Below, piece after piece: positions 1 through 5,329 of a DNA stretch of 5,640 nucleotides. Under the pieces are notes generated by a model. The model had not been told where the DNA came from, searched no databases, and saw only the letters and a program-made list of their open reading frames with translations. The stretch is taken from NCBI GenBank assembly GCA_023433585.1, contig JAEZCL010000258.1, positions 1-5,640 on the forward strand, written 5' to 3'. Positions within the stretch are counted from its first letter, which is position 1. Every line of letters starts with the position of its first letter. The stretch comes from Pseudomonadota bacterium (GTDB lineage: Bacteria > Pseudomonadota > Alphaproteobacteria > Caulobacterales > Caulobacteraceae). A program made the translations under genes and the position numbers.

Positions 1-1
1 G

Positions 2-142
2 GTCACGGCCGGCGGCGACGCAGGCGACGGCGCGGGTGCGCGCCGCTGGGGCTTGCACACCCACCATGGCTGGTCCCTGGCCCTGACCGCCGCGCGCATC
101 GCGCCGGGCGGCCCGGAGGGCTGTGTGGGCGCGGTGGGGTAG
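2..142 (+). CDS. C-terminal fragment of an unrecognised protein
   Basis: This is an open frame entering from the left edge and ending at TAG 140-142, so only the last 46 residues are visible. Nearly every codon ends in G or C, as in the confirmed genes here, and this is the main reason to believe it is coding. The visible tail is Gly/Ala-rich at first, then contains a stretch with RRWGLHTHHGWSLALTAARI and ends GPEGCVGAVG. I do not recognise the family, and no catalytic motif, membrane segment or signal can be judged from this fragment. It converges on the leftward gene ending at 331, with the large inverted repeat at 151-324 between the two stops. The other frames here either lack a stop pattern consistent with a gene or show poorer third-position bias. 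Function unknown. Confidence 0.6.
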   Translation, partial: VTAGGDAGDGAGARRWGLHTHHGWSLALTAARIAPGGPEGCVGAVG

Positions 143-150
143 AGGGAAAT

Positions 151-324
151 TTCCTCCCCATCCCTTGAGATGGGGAGGTGGCGCGGGCGCGACTCAGCGC
201 CCGTGACGGAGGGGGCGGCGCAGTATCTGAGCGACGGCCCGCCAATCCCTTTGCGTCGGCGCCGCCCCCTCCACCACGCGGGCTGAGGCGCCCGCGCGGT
301 CCCCCTCCCCACGAGGTGGGGAGG
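151..324. repeat. Large GC-rich palindromic intergenic element of four hairpins
   Basis: Two arms of about 65-70 bases (153-221 and 259-324) are imperfect reverse complements around a 37-base centre. Each arm folds into two hairpins. On the left, 153-162 pairs perfectly with 169-178, and 184-190 pairs with 197-203. On the right, 277-283 pairs with 290-296, and 304-312 pairs with 316-324 around a 3-base loop. The innermost 14 bases, 208-221, are the exact complement of 259-272. The element fills the space between two convergent genes. Such a position suits a bidirectional transcription terminator, although there is no T-run after either stem. Similar GC-rich palindromes built on a CTCCCCA...TGGGGAG core are, to my recollection, dispersed in Caulobacterales genomes. 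That family assignment is from memory and not tested. No protein-coding signal was seen inside it. Confidence 0.75.
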
Positions 325-330
325 AGACGG

Positions 331-852
331 TCAGCCGCAGGCGGAGAAGAAGCCTTCGACGGCGGTTTCGGAGCCGGGATGAGCCGCATAGGGTTCGCGG
401 CGCTCGCCGACCCAGGAGGCGACCCAGCCCAGGCGGCGGAACCGCTGGAACACCGGATGATCCGCATCGGCCTCGGCCGTCAGGATGACGCCGCCGGTCA
501 GCAGCGATTCCTCGCCCTGGGCCGGAAAGCGTTCGGTCTCGCCACCGGATTCCAGATGGATGACCGACGGCGCGCCGTCCTCCACATCCTTGTGCAGCGT
601 CACCGTCCGCACCCCCGCAAGACAGTGCAGGCTGAGGCGCACGTCGTCGCTGTCCGCCACCCCATAGGCGAGGCTGACCTCGTTCTCGTGCCGGTTGAGA
701 TGCCAGTCGTAATTCGGGATCGGCGCGGGCGCGGACGCCGTGGGGACGCCGGGCGCCGCCGGGCCGGGATCGTGCGGCGTCGCCATGTCCGTCGAGGCGC
801 AGGCGGCGGCCAGCAGGCCGGTTGCGATGGGCAGGATCACGCGGAATTTCAT
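331..852 (-). CDS. Putative exported lipoprotein of a Cys-pair paralogue family
   Basis: The product is 173 aa and I do not recognise a named family. The N-terminus MKFRVILPIATGLLAAACAS is a lipoprotein-like signal. The putative lipidated Cys18 is preceded by AAA rather than the classical LAA/LAG lipobox, so lipidation is likely but not certain. Residues 22-46 form a Pro/Ala-rich linker. The folded part (about 47-173) has W50-H-L, LAYGVADSD at 61-69, Cys77, HPVF at 132-135 and Cys172 as the second-last residue. It aligns with the two genes upstream at the same landmarks. The start at 852 was chosen because GGGGAG lies 7 bases ahead and a signal sequence follows directly; the open frame continues upstream to 1167 only as low-complexity Arg-rich sequence antisense to the coding logic of the neighbour. 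It lies 20 bases after the stop of the preceding gene, so it is probably co-transcribed as the last gene of the trio. An outer-membrane or periplasmic location is inferred. Confidence 0.8.
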   Translation of the reverse strand: MKFRVILPIATGLLAAACASTDMATPHDPGPAAPGVPTASAPAPIPNYDWHLNRHENEVSLAYGVADSDDVRLSLHCLAGVRTVTLHKDVEDGAPSVIHLESGGETERFPAQGEESLLTGGVILTAEADADHPVFQRFRRLGWVASWVGERREPYAAHPGSETAVEGFFSACG

Positions 853-872
853 CGTCGTCTCCCCTCTGGTCA

Positions 873-1319
873 TCATCCGTCGCAGGCGACGGCGAAATCG
901 GTCAGCAGGCCGCGATGACGGCGGCCGAGCCGGACCGTCCAGTCCTGGCCGTTTTGGTTCAGGGTCAATTCGCCGTTGGTCAGGAAGGCTGTGAACACCG
1001 GGTGTTCCAGCCGCAGCGAGGCGGTCAGGCGGGTCGCGCCGCCGTCCCGGTCCGCCTCGCCCTGGGACGTCGCCGTCGCCGCACCCGATCGGATCGAGAC
1101 ATAGCCGGAGGCCGCGCCCTCGGCGCCGAACACCGAAACCCGCGCCGCGCCCGAGCCGGGTTCGCATTCCAGGGTCGCGCGAAGGTCGGGCGTATCGGGA
1201 ATCTCGTTGGCCAGGACCACGGTTGCGCCCTCGCCGGCGCCGTAGAGAGACCAGGTCCAGCCGCTTCGCTCGGCGGGTTGCGTCGAGAGGATCGCGGCCA
1301 TGATGAGCCAGAGGGTCAT
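873..1319 (-). CDS. Putative exported small protein of the Cys-pair paralogue family
   Basis: The product is 148 aa with no recognised family. It begins MTLWLIMAAILSTQP, a short hydrophobic segment without the usual positive charge. It could be a weak signal peptide ending near residues 14-19, but export is less clear here than for the neighbours. After it come W21-x-W23-S-L-Y, a region ANEIPDTPDLRATLEC ending in Cys52 and followed by EPG, HPVF at 106-109, and Cys146 two residues from the end. The CEPG motif is shared with the upstream gene (Cys64-E-P-G), and HPVF and the C-terminal F-x-x-x-C are shared with the downstream one, so it links the three as one family. The ATG at 1319 has AGGGG about 8 bases upstream. 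It follows the upstream gene by 40 bases and precedes the next by 20, in line with an operon. The two Cys could form a disulfide in the periplasm (inference). Confidence 0.8.
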   Translation of the reverse strand: MTLWLIMAAILSTQPAERSGWTWSLYGAGEGATVVLANEIPDTPDLRATLECEPGSGAARVSVFGAEGAASGYVSIRSGAATATSQGEADRDGGATRLTASLRLEHPVFTAFLTNGELTLNQNGQDWTVRLGRRHRGLLTDFAVACDG

Positions 1320-1359
1320 GGTTCAGCCCCTGAAGCCGGATGACGGAAGCCGACAGTGG

Positions 1360-1830
1360 TCAGGCCCGGCCCGAAGCGCAATAGCTGATGAATCGGGCGA
1401 CCGCCGCCTGTTCCCCCGCGGTGGCCGGAAGGGTGAAGGCCCCGGCGGCGCCCTCGACCGGCATGGAGCCCCGTTCGGCCAACCGGACCAGAGCGGCGTC
1501 GTTCAGCGCGATGCGGGTCTCGTAGGCGTCGCCCATCGACAGGGGATCGGCCTCGACATAGTCGTGCGAAACCCGCATGAGCCGCGCGGAGGCGGGCTGA
1601 ACCTCGCCATACACCACCGCGCCGCGATCTCCGGGTTCGCAGGTGAGCATGAGGGCCAGTTGATCGGAATTGGCCACGCCATAGGCCAGCTTGGCCATGG
1701 CCTCTTCCTGATACAGATGCCAGCCCATCGGCTGGAGGTCGGTCTGCCGCTCATAGCCCAACGCTGCGGGCTGGGCCGCCAGGGCGACCAGTCCGAGCAA
1801 GGCGGCGGCGGGGATCAGAACCTTCAGCAT
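1360..1830 (-). CDS. Putative periplasmic protein of the Cys-pair paralogue family
   Basis: The product is 156 aa from the ATG at 1830 and belongs to no family I recognise. MLKVLIPAAALLGLVALAA is a typical Sec signal sequence, with a possible cleavage after ALG at residue 25. The mature part shows W37-H-L-Y, KLAYGVANSDQLALMLTC (47-64) followed by EPG, and a C-terminal F147-I-S-Y-C151. LAYGVA-[DN]-SD is almost identical to the lipoprotein encoded at 331-852, and C-E-P-G to the gene at 873-1319, which supports common descent of all three. A GTG one codon upstream (1833) and a TTG at 1857 are alternative starts. A GGAAG lies 12 bases before the ATG and 9 before the GTG, so the exact start is uncertain by one codon. 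It is the first gene of the leftward trio; no convincing promoter was identified in the 225 bases ahead of it. Confidence 0.8.
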   Translation of the reverse strand: MLKVLIPAAALLGLVALAAQPAALGYERQTDLQPMGWHLYQEEAMAKLAYGVANSDQLALMLTCEPGDRGAVVYGEVQPASARLMRVSHDYVEADPLSMGDAYETRIALNDAALVRLAERGSMPVEGAAGAFTLPATAGEQAAVARFISYCASGRA

Positions 1831-1882
1831 CACGTCAACTCGCTTCCGTCGAGTCAACGCGGCCGTCCGTTAACGGTTCACG

Positions 1883-1946
1883 GCTCAGCTTTTCGCGTTC
1901 ATCGACCGTCGAAGCGTGACGGCTGCAACATGAACGGAAGCTGAGC
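1883..1946. repeat. Three-tier imperfect hairpin in the gap between flgH and the Cys-pair genes
   Basis: Nested complementary blocks share one axis: GCTCAGCTT (1883-1891) with AAGCTGAGC (1938-1946), CGTTCAT (1896-1902) with ATGAACG (1930-1936), and CCGTC (1906-1910) with GACGG (1918-1922). They are separated by small asymmetric internal loops. The element sits upstream of the first Cys-pair gene (start 1830) and downstream of flgH, so it could lie in the leader of the former or in the trailer of the flagellar mRNA. No U-run follows in either direction, which argues against a classical terminator. A leader structure or a DNA-level operator is possible; nothing in the sequence decides between them. 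Confidence 0.5.
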
Positions 1947-1951
1947 GGTGG

Positions 1952-2039
1952 GGGGTGCTAGTGAGGAGTGCTAGTGAAAAGTGCTGTGAGCGTCGGCTGG
2001 CCGGAATCCCTGCTCACTAGCACCCCTCACTAGCACTCC
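1952..2039. repeat. Inverted repeat built of tandem 13-bp CTAG-containing units
   Basis: The left arm (1952-1978) consists of two tandem 13-bp units, GGGGTGCTAGTGA and GGAGTGCTAGTGA. A degenerate third copy lacking one base follows at 1978-1989. The right arm (2013-2039) is the same two-unit sequence in reverse complement, matching the left arm at 24 of 27 positions, and is followed by a decayed CCAGTAA-like remnant (complement of 2040-2046). The spacer is 34 bases. CTAG, usually rare in GC-rich proteobacterial DNA, occurs four times. The element begins 10 bases past the flgH stop, so it could act as the operon's 3'-end structure or terminator, but it has no T-tract. It could also be a member of a dispersed palindromic repeat family. 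Confidence 0.85.
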
Positions 2040-2055
2040 TTACTGGCGCCCAGCA

Positions 2056-2781
2056 TCAGAACGGATTGAACCGCTCCACCAGCGACTGGGCCGCCGGGGC
2101 GCCCTGAACCCGGCTGATGTCGCCGCGGCCGCCGTAGGAGATGCGGGCCTCGGCGATCTGGTCGTGGCGGATGATGTTGGCCGACGAGATGTCTTCCGGC
2201 CGCACGATGCCGGCGACGGTCAGTTCGCGCACCTCGCGGTTGGTGCGCACTTCCTGCCGACCCTGGATGACCAGGTTGCCGTTGGGCATGACGGCGGTGA
2301 CCACAGCGGCCACGGTGACGTTGATGTTCTCCGACCGGCTGACGCTGCCCGAGCCGGACGAGGTGGAGCCGCCGCCGAAGCCGATCAGCGCCGACGGATC
2401 AAACGCGCCGCCGATCCGGTCCGCCGCCTCGGCTTCCAGGCCGAAGAAGTTGGTGACGCCCGAGTTGATCTCGTTGGAGCGCGCGCGCTGGGTCGAGTTC
2501 TGGGTCTGGGCCCGGTCGCGGATGTCGATGGCCACGGTCAGGATGTCGCCGACGTTCCTGGCGCGCTGGTCGCCGAAGAAGGTGCGCGAGCCGGCCCGCC
2601 AGATGGAGTTCGCCGAGGCGGGGCGCGCTTCGGGCGTGGGCAGGATCTGCTGGTTCACCGGGACCAGCGCAGCCGGATAACCGATGGGCGCCAGCTCGGG
2701 GCCGCGCACGGCTTCGATGGCGGTGGAGCAGGCGGCCAGAAGCGCCAGGGGGGCGACGGCGGCGATGAGGGCTTTACGCAT
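2056..2781 (-). CDS. flgH: Flagellar L-ring lipoprotein FlgH
   Basis: FlgH forms the L ring, the outer-membrane bushing around the flagellar rod. The 241-aa product is of normal length. The N-terminus MRKALIAAVAPLALLAACST is a lipoprotein signal with a good lipobox LAAC (lipidated Cys18). The conserved core is visible: SIWRAGSRTFFGDQRARNVGDILTV (about 59-83), and the highly characteristic block from GNLVIQGRQEV through NREVRELTVAGIVRPEDI to the ISYGGRGDIS region near the C-terminus. A Gly/Ser-rich stretch about residues 134-148 is a usual variable loop. The ATG at 2781 has GAGG 8 bases upstream, and this site overlaps the stop of flgA, implying translational coupling across an 11-base gap. 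It is the last gene of the flgF-flgG-flgA-flgH operon. The structured repeat at 1952-2039 lies just beyond its stop. Confidence 0.97.
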   Translation of the reverse strand: MRKALIAAVAPLALLAACSTAIEAVRGPELAPIGYPAALVPVNQQILPTPEARPASANSIWRAGSRTFFGDQRARNVGDILTVAIDIRDRAQTQNSTQRARSNEINSGVTNFFGLEAEAADRIGGAFDPSALIGFGGGSTSSGSGSVSRSENINVTVAAVVTAVMPNGNLVIQGRQEVRTNREVRELTVAGIVRPEDISSANIIRHDQIAEARISYGGRGDISRVQGAPAAQSLVERFNPF

Positions 2782-2792
2782 GACAGGATCCT

Positions 2793-3626
2793 CTAGCGCA
2801 GGGCGGCGAACTGTTGCGGATTGGCGCGGGCGGCGTGCGCGGCGGGGCCGGTCACGGCCTGGCCGGGACCGACCGCCACCGCGTCGATGGCGCGGCCGGA
2901 GTCGATGTTGGTGACCACCACGGCCTCACCCAGGGCGGCGTTGCGCGTGGCCCGGCCGGTGAGGGTCAGGCTGACTCCGCCCGAGATGAAGGCCACCTGC
3001 ACCATGTCGCCGCGCGCGATCACCTGGGGGGCGGTCAGGTCGCGGGACTGAACCGGGGCGCCGGCGCGCAAGGCGCGGCGGGCGGACAGGCCGATGACGG
3101 CCTCGGCGTCGTGCGGGCCGCCGGCGGGGGCCTGATGCGCCTGGACCTGCGACCAGACCACGTCCTCTGGATGAACCACGTCGCCCGAGGCCAGGCTGCG
3201 GGCGTAGGTCAGGACCTCGACCGTCGCGCCGGGGCGGGCGGCGGTCGCGGAAGCCTGGGTGACGGCGGCGGATGTGGCCGATCCCTGACGCACCACGATG
3301 CGGCGCAGGCCGTTGGGATTGCTCCATTGCAGGCCCGCGCGGGCGGCGGCGGCCTGGACCTGGGCGGCGTCCAGAACGGCGGTGGGGCCGCCGCGCGTGG
3401 CCACCACCACCGAGGCGGCCGATCCGGCGCCGTCGAACAGCTCGCCGAGCGTGATGCGGCCGTCGTCGTCCAGGGGCTCGGCCGTCAGGCTGACCGGGCT
3501 GGACAGAGCCGGGGTCGCGGCGACCACGGCGAAGACCAGGGCCGCCACGGCAACGGTCAGGGCGCCGATGCGGGCGCGACGACGCGGCATCACCTCGAAG
3601 GCGGGGCGGTGATAAACGGCCCTCAT
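2793..3626 (-). CDS. flgA: P-ring assembly periplasmic chaperone FlgA
   Basis: FlgA is a periplasmic chaperone needed for P-ring (FlgI) assembly around the rod. The product is 277 aa. An N-terminal signal segment (hydrophobic about 20-38 after an RRRAR cluster at 15-19) leads to a cleavage region near TPALSS. The C-terminal half carries the SAF/FlgA-type fold: LASGDVVHPEDVVW (145-158), the stretch with VIGLSARRALRAGAPV, and the final strand-rich block GDMVQVAFISGGVSLTLTGRAT...LGEAVVVTN typical of FlgA C-termini. The ATG at 3626 shares its A with the flgG stop (TGATG), and AGGTG lies 8 bases upstream. A GTG one codon earlier (3629) is possible. An ATG at residue 13 (MPRRRAR) would give a more standard signal peptide and cannot be excluded. 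The long Ala-rich N-terminal half is weakly conserved, as usual for the family. The overlap shows coupling to flgG. Confidence 0.93.
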   Translation of the reverse strand: MRAVYHRPAFEVMPRRRARIGALTVAVAALVFAVVAATPALSSPVSLTAEPLDDDGRITLGELFDGAGSAASVVVATRGGPTAVLDAAQVQAAAARAGLQWSNPNGLRRIVVRQGSATSAAVTQASATAARPGATVEVLTYARSLASGDVVHPEDVVWSQVQAHQAPAGGPHDAEAVIGLSARRALRAGAPVQSRDLTAPQVIARGDMVQVAFISGGVSLTLTGRATRNAALGEAVVVTNIDSGRAIDAVAVGPGQAVTGPAAHAARANPQQFAALR

Positions 3627-4414
3627 CACGATTTCACCTGGGCCGAGACGCTGAGCATTTCATCGGCGGTGGAGATGACCTTGGAGTTCATCTCATAGGC
3701 GCGCTGGGCCACGATCAGGGCGGTGATCTCGCTGACCGCATCCACGTTGGACGCCTCGGTGTAGCCCTGCAGAAGCTGCCCGAAGCCCACGTCGCCGGGC
3801 GCGCCGACATTGGCCGGGCCCGAAGCGGCGGTCTCCAGCAACAGGTTGTCGCCGATGGCCTCCAGGCCCGCCTCGTTGAAGAAGGTGGCGATCTCCAGCT
3901 GGCCGACGATCTGGGGCTCGGCCTCGCCGTCCAGGATGACCTGGACCTGGCCGGCGCGGGAGACGGACACGTCGACCGCTTCCTGCGGAATGGCGATGGC
4001 CGGCTCGATCTGATAGCCGTCGTCGGTGACCAGCAACCCTTCCTGATTGACCGAGAAATTGCCCGCGCGGGTGTAGGCGATCTCGCCCGAGGGCAGGGTC
4101 ACCTGGAAGTATCCGCGCCCGTCGATGGCCAGGTCATAGGTGTTGCCCGTCTGGGTCGGGGTGCCCTGGGTCATGATGCGGTAAACGCTGCCGGCCTTCA
4201 CGCCCGCGCCGATCTGGATGCCGGTGGGCACCACGGTCCCCTGCGCCGAGGACTGGGCCCCCATGCGCTCGACGTTCTGATACAGCAGGTCCTGGAATTC
4301 GGCGCGCTGGCGCTTGAATCCCACCGTGTTCATGTTGGCGATGTTGTTGGAGATGACCTCCACGTTCAGCTGCTGGGCCAGCATGCCGGAGGCGGCGGTT
4401 CTGAGAGCTCTCAT
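3626..4414 (-). CDS. flgG: Flagellar distal rod protein FlgG
   Basis: FlgG polymerises into the distal rod, the drive shaft passing through the P and L rings. The 262-aa product has the exact usual length. It starts MRALRTAASGMLAQQ and carries the rod/hook signature ISNNIANMNTVGFK (21-34). The FlgG-type insertion follows (about 45-65, YQNVERMGAQSSAQGTVVPTG), then GVKAGSVYRIMTQGTPTQTGNTYDLAIDGRGYFQV (71-105). The C-terminal helix segment LLQGYTEASNVDAVSEI...VAQRAYEMNSKVI (214-247) is diagnostic for the axial-protein family. The long N-terminal insertion with the Q-G-T-P-T-Q-T-G motif and the gene order separate it from FlgF. The ATG at 4414 has a strong AAGGAG 9 bases upstream (4424-4429). It lies 63 bases after flgF, and its stop overlaps the start of flgA by one base. 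Like other axial proteins it has no cleavable signal and would be exported by the flagellar type III system. Confidence 0.98.
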   Translation of the reverse strand: MRALRTAASGMLAQQLNVEVISNNIANMNTVGFKRQRAEFQDLLYQNVERMGAQSSAQGTVVPTGIQIGAGVKAGSVYRIMTQGTPTQTGNTYDLAIDGRGYFQVTLPSGEIAYTRAGNFSVNQEGLLVTDDGYQIEPAIAIPQEAVDVSVSRAGQVQVILDGEAEPQIVGQLEIATFFNEAGLEAIGDNLLLETAASGPANVGAPGDVGFGQLLQGYTEASNVDAVSEITALIVAQRAYEMNSKVISTADEMLSVSAQVKS

Positions 4415-4432
4415 AGTCGGCTTCTCCTTTTA

Positions 4433-4474
4433 TTCCCTACCGCTCGGCCTGCGGGGCCTCGCTGTTTGAGGGAA
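4433..4474 (-). other. Possible stem in the flgF-flgG intergenic mRNA
   Basis: TTCCCT (4433-4438) and AGGGAA (4469-4474) are perfect 6-base complements. They enclose a short GC-rich interval with a further GGCC...GGCC pairing. The stem would form just upstream of the flgG Shine-Dalgarno (4424-4429). At 63 bases this is the longest gap in the operon, so it might tune the ratio of FlgF to FlgG. The stem is short and may be chance. Confidence 0.25.
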
Positions 4475-4477
4475 GGA

Positions 4478-5215
4478 TTAATTCACACGTCCGAGGCGCT
4501 CGACGGCGCGCTTGGACAGGTCGTGTTGGTTCTCGATCATCTTGGAGGCCCGCTCGTAGGCGCGGCTGATCTCGATCAGATTGGTGATCTCCAGGATCGT
4601 GTTGACGTTGGAGCCCTCCAGCATGCCCTGGCGGATCTGGACGTCGTTGGCGGCCATCGGCGCGGCGTTGGAGGTGTTGCGGTAAAGGCCGTCGCCGCCC
4701 TTCTGCAGCACCGACAGCACATCAAAGCGCACGACGTTCAGGGCGCCGACCACCTGGCCGTCCTGGGTGATGGTTCCGTCCTCGGCCACCGAGACCGCGC
4801 CCAGGGCCGGGTCCAGAACGATCTCGCCCCCGTCGCCCAGCACCGGATGGCCGGCCTCGGTGGTCAGACGGCCTTCCGGATCGAGCGTGAAGGCGCCGTC
4901 GCGGGTGTAGGCCTCGCCCTGCGCCGTCTGGACGGTGAAGAAGGCGCCCTCGCCCTCGATGGCGAAGTCCAGCGTCCGACCCGTCTGGCTGAGGGCGCCC
5001 TGGCCGAAGTCGCGGCCGATTCCCTGGTCCAGCACGAAGCTGGCCGAGGGGCGGACGCCATGGTTGCGGGCGCGCTGGCCGACCTCGGCGCCGACCAGCA
5101 GCTGTTCGACCTTGAAGCCGGTGGTGTCGGCGTTGGCGATGTTGTTGGCCACGATGTCCAGCTCACGACGAAGCGTCATCTGGCGGGACAGGGCGACGTA
5201 GGCGGCGTTTTCCAC
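4478..5215 (-). CDS. flgF: Flagellar proximal rod protein FlgF
   Basis: FlgF is one of the proximal rod subunits. The 245-aa product starts at GTG 5215 with VENAAYVALSRQMTLRRELD. It carries the axial-protein signature DIVANNIANADTTGFK (20-35), a central DFAIEGEGAFFTVQT segment (83-97) with AYTRDGAFTLDPEGRL (102-117), and the C-terminal QGMLEGSNVNTILEITNLIEISRAYERASKMI motif (196-227). The size fits FlgF (around 245-250 aa) and is shorter than FlgG. The GTG start was chosen because AAGGAG lies exactly 7 bases upstream and the residues fit the family N-terminus. The frame continues upstream without a stop to 5518, but that part crosses the promoter and fliL and is not coding. It is the first gene of the operon and is driven by the sigma-54 promoter at 5240-5256. 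No cleavable signal is present, as expected for a type III flagellar export substrate. Confidence 0.97.
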   Translation of the reverse strand: MENAAYVALSRQMTLRRELDIVANNIANADTTGFKVEQLLVGAEVGQRARNHGVRPSASFVLDQGIGRDFGQGALSQTGRTLDFAIEGEGAFFTVQTAQGEAYTRDGAFTLDPEGRLTTEAGHPVLGDGGEIVLDPALGAVSVAEDGTITQDGQVVGALNVVRFDVLSVLQKGGDGLYRNTSNAAPMAANDVQIRQGMLEGSNVNTILEITNLIEISRAYERASKMIENQHDLSKRAVERLGRVN

Positions 5216-5222
5216 GGGCGAA

Positions 5223-5228
5223 CTCCTT
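5223..5228 (-). promoter_or_regulatory. Shine-Dalgarno fixing the flgF GTG start
   Basis: On the minus strand this reads AAGGAG, 7 bases before GTG 5215. It is the strongest ribosome-binding site in the region. It decides for the GTG over the in-frame ATG at codon 13 (MTLRRELD) and over upstream in-frame starts. The predicted sigma-54 transcription start (about 5229) lies immediately before it, leaving a leader of only about 14 bases. Confidence 0.85.
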
Positions 5229-5239
5229 GCCCGGGGTGG

Positions 5240-5256
5240 AGCAAGGGTCGGGCCAA
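5240..5256 (-). promoter_or_regulatory. Sigma-54 (-24/-12) promoter of the flgF operon
   Basis: The minus strand reads TTGGCCCGACCCTTGCT. Against the usual sigma-54 consensus YTGGCACGRNNNTTGCW, every defined position agrees except one (C for A after TGGC). The invariant GG and GC are spaced as required. Taking the C of the -12 element as 5241, transcription would begin near 5229. In Caulobacter crescentus the rod and ring genes are known sigma-54 targets activated by FlbD, which matches this position. It requires an upstream activator site; see the dyad at 5310-5326. Confidence 0.85.
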
Positions 5257-5309
5257 CAGGGTTAACGCTTGCCCTGCAAGGGATCGGCGCGGCCAGGGCG
5301 GCGGGAAGC

Positions 5310-5326
5310 CCGGCAGTTTCTGCCGG
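5310..5326. promoter_or_regulatory. CCGGCAG-TTT-CTGCCGG dyad, candidate activator/enhancer site
   Basis: This is a perfect 7-bp inverted repeat around a TTT centre. It lies about 81-97 bases upstream of the predicted flgF transcription start, a normal distance for a sigma-54 enhancer, and just upstream of the CtrA-like box of fliL. In Caulobacter the activator FlbD binds ftr elements about 100 bases upstream of class III/IV promoters. Identification as an ftr site is inferred from position and symmetry only, since I did not match it to a verified consensus. Confidence 0.5.
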
Positions 5327-5329
5327 TTC

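Noticed and set aside
3..467. Leftward frame covering the palindromic element
   Set aside because: It is Pro/Arg/Ser low-complexity sequence crossing an inverted repeat, and it conflicts with both flanking genes.
178..918. Rightward open frame across the palindromic element and the lipoprotein gene
   Set aside because: It starts inside the hairpin element, is Arg/Gly-rich throughout, and is antisense to a gene with signal peptide and ribosome site.
853..1167. N-terminal extension of the lipoprotein frame back to 1167
   Set aside because: It is Arg/Pro/Gly-rich low-complexity sequence overlapping the well-supported gene at 873-1319 in another frame. A ribosome site and signal sequence start cleanly at 852.
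1867..1876. CCGTTAACGG palindrome as a CtrA site for the Cys-pair genes
   Set aside because: Only one TTAA half is present. No second TTAA-like half lies at the required 7-base spacing on either side or strand.
1952..2039. CRISPR-like array
   Set aside because: The units are 13 bp, directly abutting and mirrored, with no unique spacers and no cas genes.
2814..3698. Long rightward open frame opposite flgA
   Set aside because: It is a Gly/Asp/Arg-rich shadow frame produced by the high GC content. The opposite strand encodes recognisable FlgA.
5261..5280. GTTAAC plus CTTGC-CCT-GCAAG as a second CtrA box or second sigma-54 promoter
   Set aside because: No partner TTAA exists at 7-base spacing, and the upstream TGGC on the minus strand is 12 bases from TTGC instead of 7. 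It may still be part of the control region.
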